Shown here piece after piece: positions 59,437-64,000 of a DNA stretch of 64,000 nt; position 1 is the first letter of the stretch; each line of letters starts with the position of its first letter. The position numbers and the translations under genes were made by a program. This DNA is from Rufibacter sediminis (GTDB lineage: Bacteria; Bacteroidota; Bacteroidia; Cytophagales; Hymenobacteraceae): assembly GCF_014269285.1 (NCBI RefSeq), contig NZ_JACOAF010000020.1, positions 310,001 through 374,000 on the forward strand, read 5' to 3'. The notes below the pieces were generated by a model that ran no database searches, was not told the origin of the DNA, and worked only from the letters and a program-made list of their open reading frames with translations.

Positions 59437-60540
59437 ATGAAAGACCCTGCATTTTCCCTTCAACTGACCTTTGACTCTACCCATAGCATCACCGCCACCG
59501 GCAAACACGTGCGGGACGGACTTTCCACCGTCTTGCGGACCGGCGATTACCTCTGGATGAGCTGCGATGAACAGACCACGCTGGAGCGCCTGAAGAAAAC
59601 CGGAGAGCACTCCTTCGGGGAGCACAAGCACTTTGACCTGACCCAGTTCCTGGACCTGCCCGATGGCAGCAGTTCTGAGATTGACATTGAAGGTCTGGGC
59701 GAAGGCGGCGGCTATCTGTGGCTGGTGGGCTCGCACAGCCTCAAGCGCAAGAAACCACGCAAAGAAGACCCAATAGAAAAGCAGATCAAGCGGCTGGCCA
59801 AAGTCACTTCAGACCCCAACCGGTACCTGCTGGCCCGCATTCCGCTGGTGCAGGATGCCGAGACCGGCGAGTACACGCTCTGCAAGAAATGCTCAGATCC
59901 GCAGGATCCTTCCAAAACCCTGCGGGCGGCCCAATTGGTAGGTGCCGGGAAAGAAAACCAACTAATGGAAGCCTTCCAGAAAGATCCGCACCTGGTGGAT
60001 TTCCTGAAGATTCCGGGCAAAGACAACGGGTTTGACATAGAAGGCCTGGCCGTGCACGAAGACCGCATCTTTGTGGGGCTGCGCGGTCCAGTACTGCGGG
60101 GCTGGTCTATGGTGGTGGAGTTGCAACTAGAGGAGGGCGATGAAAAAGGAACCCTGCAATTGAAACCCAATCCAGACGGCTCGCTCTACAAAAAGCACTA
60201 CCTGCACATGGTAGGCAAAGGCGTGCGGGAGCTGCGCGCCAAAGACAATGACCTGTACATTCTGGCGGGCCCCACCATGGATCTGGACGGCACCATTGCC
60301 GTGTACCGGTGGCCCAACGCCATGAATGCAACCCTGGAAGGAGAGCAAGTGGTGCATCGCAAAGAACTGGACCACCTTTTTGATGTGCCCCACGGCAGCG
60401 GCCCCACCTCAGGGCTGGACAAAGCGGAAGGCTTGGGCATTTATGACGAGGATCACCTGGTGGTGGTTTTTGACAGCCCCAAAGACGACCGCAAGTCCGA
60501 AGCCGAAACTGTCATCGCTGATGTGTATAAGATTGCGTAA
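59437..60540 (+). CDS. DUF3616 family protein
   Basis: 367 residues, no signal peptide. Repeated beta-propeller-like strands with DIEGL motifs: SSEIDIEGLGEGGGYLWLVGSHS, GFDIEGLAVHEDRIFVGLRGPVLRGW, GVRELRAKDNDLYILAGPTMDLDG, DKAEGLGIYDEDHLVVVFDSP. These are the hallmarks of DUF3616, a family of predicted propeller proteins without known function. A two-Cys segment CKKCSDP near residue 149 lies in a loop. Confidence 0.88.
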   Translation: MKDPAFSLQLTFDSTHSITATGKHVRDGLSTVLRTGDYLWMSCDEQTTLERLKKTGEHSFGEHKHFDLTQFLDLPDGSSSEIDIEGLGEGGGYLWLVGSHSLKRKKPRKEDPIEKQIKRLAKVTSDPNRYLLARIPLVQDAETGEYTLCKKCSDPQDPSKTLRAAQLVGAGKENQLMEAFQKDPHLVDFLKIPGKDNGFDIEGLAVHEDRIFVGLRGPVLRGWSMVVELQLEEGDEKGTLQLKPNPDGSLYKKHYLHMVGKGVRELRAKDNDLYILAGPTMDLDGTIAVYRWPNAMNATLEGEQVVHRKELDHLFDVPHGSGPTSGLDKAEGLGIYDEDHLVVVFDSPKDDRKSEAETVIADVYKIA

Positions 60541-60618
60541 GCATTTAAAATTGAGGGTGTCACCAATAACCACCGTGACATCAGCGTTGAAAGCAGTGAT
60601 TCCTCTCTTCAAATTTCT

Positions 60619-60654
60619 GTTTTGGGGCCGTTTTTAGAAAATCGGCCCCAAAGC
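60619..60654. repeat. GTTTT/AAAG palindrome, copy 36
   Basis: GTTTTGGGGCCGTTTTTAGAAAATCGGCCCCAAAGC. The stem GGGGCCG/CGGCCCC is perfect; the right flank has one change (AAAGC). Confidence 0.85.
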
Positions 60655-60680
60655 GGATTTCTCTCAGACCCGCACGCCGT

Positions 60681-61571
60681 ATGAAACACGTTTTCCTCCA
60701 GTTGTTCTTTCTTCTGTGCGCTTCGGTGGCTGGGTTTAGTCAGGTGAAAGGAATCATTGTGGATAAAAGTACCGGCAAGCCGGTAGCGTTTGCCAACATC
60801 TGGGTAGAAAATGAGAATGTGGGTTCTACTTCGTCTGAGAAGGGGGAGTTCAGTTTGTCGCAGGTGGGGCTGCAAGGCAAAACGCTGGTGATTTCCTGCT
60901 TGGGCTACGAGAGAACGCGGGTTCCCATTCCGGCGGGCAGCCTGCGGGTGGCACTTACCCCCTCGGCCATCGCGTTGAAGGAAGTGACGGTGAAAAAAAG
61001 CACCAAGCGCCACAAGTTCATCGTGAACAAACTGGACGAGCACACCGCATATTCCTTCGGGAGCAACGGCACGCCCTGGATTGTGGCTCAGTACATTCCG
61101 TATAAACCTGGGTATGCCGCCACGCCTTTCCTGGACGAGGTCTCGCTGGTAGCCCTAAGCAACATCAAGAACGCTACCTTCAAGCTGCATCTGCTGCACG
61201 TGGGGGAAAACGGGGCGCCGGGAGAAGAAATGGTGTCGGTGCCCCTGATGGGGGTGGCGCAGAAAGGCATCAAAACGGTGAAGCTGGATGTAAGCCAACA
61301 CGACCTGAAGATGCCGGAGCAAGGCCTGTTCATCGCTTTTGAATGGCTGATCCTTAAGCAGAACCGCTATGAGCCGGTAGACCCCGATACCGGCCAGAAA
61401 GAAGGCCCGACCAGAGTCTCGTATGAACCCAGCATTAGGTGCTACGGTCCAGACAAGGAAAACGCCAACGGCTGGATTTACCACCAGGGCAAATGGACCA
61501 GCACCCACCAGCGCGAGGGAGACGCCATCACGTTTGCCGCCCCCCATTTTCAGCTGACGTTGAGCAATTGA
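60681..61571 (+). CDS. Exported protein with carboxypeptidase-regulatory-like domain
   Basis: 296 residues. Signal peptide 1-21 (ends GFSQ). Residues 22-105 form a CarboxypepD_reg-like domain (VKGIIVDKSTGKPVAFANIWVENENVGSTSSEKGEFSLS, ISCLGYERTRVPI, ALKEVTV), the same domain that begins TonB-dependent receptors. The remaining part (about 120-296) is a beta-rich domain of no known family and there is no receptor barrel, so this is not a transporter. Periplasmic or surface location likely. Confidence 0.78.
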   Translation: MKHVFLQLFFLLCASVAGFSQVKGIIVDKSTGKPVAFANIWVENENVGSTSSEKGEFSLSQVGLQGKTLVISCLGYERTRVPIPAGSLRVALTPSAIALKEVTVKKSTKRHKFIVNKLDEHTAYSFGSNGTPWIVAQYIPYKPGYAATPFLDEVSLVALSNIKNATFKLHLLHVGENGAPGEEMVSVPLMGVAQKGIKTVKLDVSQHDLKMPEQGLFIAFEWLILKQNRYEPVDPDTGQKEGPTRVSYEPSIRCYGPDKENANGWIYHQGKWTSTHQREGDAITFAAPHFQLTLSN

Positions 61572-61588
61572 GGCTAGAGTTGATTCTG

Positions 61589-61669
61589 TAGGGGCAATCC
61601 CTTGTGGTTGCCCTTGCGTGCACGAGAATGGGAACGTACCAAGGGCAACCACAAGGGATTGCCCCTACA
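61589..61669. repeat. Inverted repeat of a 28-bp dispersed element
   Basis: GTAGGGGCAATCCCTTGTGG... (61589-61616) and its exact complement (61642-61669), 25-bp spacer. A third copy is at 20811-20838. Confidence 0.9.
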
Positions 61670-61750
61670 ACGCAATGTGTTTCCTCCGGATAAAACTGTT
61701 TATAGAAGAAGAGTAGAGCAGCTGTAGCTATCGAGCTCATATCAACTGAA

Positions 61751-61782
61751 AACGCCCGCTCTGGCTAACCGGAGCGGGCGTT
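61751..61782. terminator. Terminator hairpin between convergent genes
   Basis: AACGCCCGCTC / GAGCGGGCGTT, 11-bp perfect stem, 10-base loop; TTTT follows on the minus strand, TTCTGTTAT on the plus strand. It serves the GH3/serine-hydrolase gene. Confidence 0.85.
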
Positions 61783-61805
61783 CTGTTATAGATTAAAAGC
61801 AGTTT

Positions 61806-64000
61806 TTAGTCACGTTTGCTTTGCAGAGAGCCGCTGCCGTTGCTTTTAGGGCTGGCTTTCGCTTTCGCCATGGCGTCATAAACAACCTGCATCACCTTGG
61901 TGCGGGTGTTGAGTTTGCTGAGGACAGAGCTCTCACGGGTAGGGTGTACGCGGTTAGACAGAAACACATACACCAGTTGGTTCACCGGGTCTACCCAGCT
62001 GTAAATGCCCGTGAAGCCAGTATGCCCGAAGCTCTCGGCCGGAGCGCTTGCGGCGGCGTTCCCGTTCACATCGCCGGGTTTAGAAGGCCGGTCGAAGCCC
62101 AGGGCGCGGTAGTTGTCTGGGCAGAACTGGCACTTGCTGAAGGTACGCACCACGTTACTGGCAATGTAGCGTTTGCCAGCGTAGATGCCGTCGTTGAGGT
62201 ACATCTGCATCACCTTGGCCAGGTCATTGGAGTTCCCGAACAAACCGGCGTGGCCACTCACCCCGCCCAGCATGGCGGCTCCTTCGTCATGCACGGTGCC
62301 GTGCAGCAACTGCTTCCGGAAAAGCGTGTCTACCTCAGTGGGAACAATGCGCGCCAGCGGATAATGTTTGTACGGGTTGAAGGTCAAGGTGCTAGCGCCC
62401 ATGGGGCCGTAGATGTTCTTCTTGAGGTAAGTTTCAAAGTCCTCGCCGGTGATGTTTTTCACCACCAAAGGTGCCAGAATGAAAGACAGATCACTGTAAA
62501 CGTAGCCCGGTTTCTCGTTCAGCGGCGATTCCTTGATCTGTTTGTAAATCTCTGACGCATGGTCTTTGTGGATGAACAGGTTCTTGGCTACCCGCGTAGG
62601 GAACTTCTCTGAGGAATCTGCGCTGAAAACGCTGCCTTTCAGTTCGCCGTTCTTCTTCACTTCCTCTTTCCAGAACGGAATCCAGGATTTCAGGCGGGCC
62701 TGGTGGGTGAGAATGTCGCGGTACTTCAGGTTTTCCTTGTTCGATTCCTTCATCAGGGGCAGGTACTCGCCCAGGGTTTTGTCCACGTCAAACCGGCCTT
62801 CGCCGTTCAGTTTCATGTACGCCGCCAGCGAAGTGGTGATTTTAGTCACCGAGGCCAGATCGTACAGGTCGGTGGTTTTCACCGGGGTCTGGTTCTCGTA
62901 GGTATGATATCCGAAGGACTTGTGGTAAATCACTTTGCCGTTCTTGGCCACCAGTACCTGAGCACCCGGCGTGGCTTTGGCCCGGATGGCCTGCTGCACC
63001 AGCGTGTCAATTTGGGCAAAGTCCTGTGATTTCAGGCCCAAAGCTTCGGGTTGCGTGTACGCCAGGCGCAGACCGCCTTCGGTTTTCAGGCCGTCGTTGA
63101 TGCGGAAGTAGTTGGACACGTTCACCGGCAGCTTGCCTTTGGCACCTACGCCGCCAAAAATAATCTGGGCCGCCACATCCTGGGTTAACTCACTTTCCTG
63201 GTACGTGGCCAGCACGCCGTGCGCTTTGTCAATGTCCTCGAAGCGGTTGAGGCTGTACACATTCCCGAACACGGTCACGATGGTGTTTTTGGAACGGATC
63301 AGGTCTTTCAGGAACAGGTTCATCTCGGCGGTGATGCCAAAGGTGTTGTTGCCGGAGGCTTTCAGTTGCAGCTTGTGCACGCCCACCAGAATGGTGTTAT
63401 AGCCTTTCAGTTTCTCTTTCAGGCCTTGCAGATCAGCGATGGAGCTGGTAGGGGGCAAAAAGAAGTTGTCTACCTGGGCGTATTTGGCCAGGTTCTGCTG
63501 GAATTCGGTCTGGGTGTTAGTGCCCAGAGCCAACGCGGCAATCTTGAGGGTATCCAGCGAGCGGATGGGCAGAATCTGGTTTTTGTTGCGCAGCAGCGTG
63601 AGCGATGCCTCGGTCAGTTGCCGTTTGATGTAGTCGGCGGTGGGGTTGTTCAGGTCGGCAATGAGGTTTTGGGTTTCAATGGGTTGCCATTTGTCCAGAC
63701 CGGCCCATTGTTTGGCGGCCAGCACTTTCTTGCAGCGGGCATCTACCTCGGCCTGCGTAATCTCTTTGTTCTTGATGGCTTTCTTCACTTCCTCAATGGT
63801 GGTTTTCACGTCCATGGTGTTCAGGAGCACATCGTTCCCGGCCAGCAGCGCTTTCACGTCCACAATGCCGGGGGCGTAGAACTTGGCCACACCCTGCATG
63901 TTGAGGGCATCGGTAAACACCAGGCCTTTGAAGCCCATCTCTTTCTTGAGCAAATCAGCCACGATGTTCTTGGAAAGGGTAGAAGCCAGGTCTTTGGTGT
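61806..64000 (-). CDS. Glycoside hydrolase family 3 / serine hydrolase fusion, 5' truncated by window edge
   Basis: The frame stays open to 64000, so the N-terminal GH3 part is missing. Present: the end of the GH3 (NagZ-like) barrel (STLSKNIVADLLKKEMGFKGLVFTDALNM, with the catalytic Asp), the GH3 C-terminal domain (about 100-320), then a class-C beta-lactamase-like domain with SVTK (SxxK), YSDL (YxN as Y-S-D) and HTGFTGIYSWVDP. Bacteroidota have such beta-N-acetylglucosaminidase/serine-hydrolase fusions, thought to act in peptidoglycan recycling or turnover. Any signal peptide would be outside the window. The GTG at 63962 is not the start. Confidence 0.9.
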   Translation of the reverse strand, partial: TKDLASTLSKNIVADLLKKEMGFKGLVFTDALNMQGVAKFYAPGIVDVKALLAGNDVLLNTMDVKTTIEEVKKAIKNKEITQAEVDARCKKVLAAKQWAGLDKWQPIETQNLIADLNNPTADYIKRQLTEASLTLLRNKNQILPIRSLDTLKIAALALGTNTQTEFQQNLAKYAQVDNFFLPPTSSIADLQGLKEKLKGYNTILVGVHKLQLKASGNNTFGITAEMNLFLKDLIRSKNTIVTVFGNVYSLNRFEDIDKAHGVLATYQESELTQDVAAQIIFGGVGAKGKLPVNVSNYFRINDGLKTEGGLRLAYTQPEALGLKSQDFAQIDTLVQQAIRAKATPGAQVLVAKNGKVIYHKSFGYHTYENQTPVKTTDLYDLASVTKITTSLAAYMKLNGEGRFDVDKTLGEYLPLMKESNKENLKYRDILTHQARLKSWIPFWKEEVKKNGELKGSVFSADSSEKFPTRVAKNLFIHKDHASEIYKQIKESPLNEKPGYVYSDLSFILAPLVVKNITGEDFETYLKKNIYGPMGASTLTFNPYKHYPLARIVPTEVDTLFRKQLLHGTVHDEGAAMLGGVSGHAGLFGNSNDLAKVMQMYLNDGIYAGKRYIASNVVRTFSKCQFCPDNYRALGFDRPSKPGDVNGNAAASAPAESFGHTGFTGIYSWVDPVNQLVYVFLSNRVHPTRESSVLSKLNTRTKVMQVVYDAMAKAKASPKSNGSGSLQSKRD

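Overview
The window looks like chromosome of a Bacteroidota bacterium of the Cytophagales, most likely Hymenobacteraceae (Rufibacter / Nibribacter / Pontibacter type). This rests on the gene families: leucine and glutamate dehydrogenases, the nusB-ytxH-idh-DUF1573-yajC-ybbR-coaE order, CPBP/cdsA/psd linkage, DUF2490 and DUF3616 proteins, and a long NusB. It also rests on several TAnnTTTG-type -7 promoter boxes and the general lack of Shine-Dalgarno sequences. The genus is an inference. No rRNA, CRISPR array, prophage or transposase is seen.

Layout. 1-4.3 kb: end of a DUF2490 outer-membrane protein, an AT-rich Fic gene behind a perfect 35-bp inverted repeat, tRNA-Pro and an ABC exporter. 4.3-11.4 kb: leucine dehydrogenase, then the housekeeping run nusB, ytxH, isocitrate-type dehydrogenase, DUF1573 lipoprotein, yajC, ybbR-like, coaE. 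12.2-25.4 kb: GNAT-like protein, tRNA-Val, AsmA-like protein, an AT-rich lipoprotein with a damaged signal peptide, a serine hydrolase, a TerB/Gly-rich protein, MscS channel, a Cys-rich lipoprotein, a second ELFV dehydrogenase and an ArsR regulator. 25.7-34.6 kb: NAGPA-type protein, aspartic protease, hemA, histidine kinase, two tandem Cys4 membrane proteins, an amino-acid permease and a STAS-like protein. 34.6-44.1 kb: EamA transporter, dusB, CPBP protease, cdsA, glutamate dehydrogenase, psd, msrC, ribD, prmC. 44.2-50.4 kb: surface-polysaccharide nucleotide-sugar genes (wbpD-like, tviB/wbpO-like, galE, rfbB, wbpP-like, rfbA). 50.5-61.6 kb: chrA, a 2-oxoglutarate oxygenase, a lipoprotein, a MacAB-like efflux operon with two permeases, DUF3616 and a carboxypeptidase-regulatory-domain protein. 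61.8-64 kb: a GH3/serine-hydrolase fusion cut by the window edge.

The most striking feature is not a gene. Nearly every 3' intergenic space carries one or two copies of a roughly 36-bp palindrome with the shape GTTTT-(6-8 variable G/C-rich bases)-TTTTCnnGAAAA-(complement)-AAAAC. More than 30 copies are listed. The flanks and loop are conserved in sequence, while the central stem changes with compensation on both arms. Copies sit just after stop codons and are almost absent from divergent promoter regions. Several are fused to intrinsic terminators through a shared GTTTT. This suggests an undescribed family of 3'-end (terminator, stability or REP-like) elements. Other intergenic repeats include a three-copy hairpin module with covarying arms, a 0.4-kb long repeat present twice, and several nested perfect inverted repeats.
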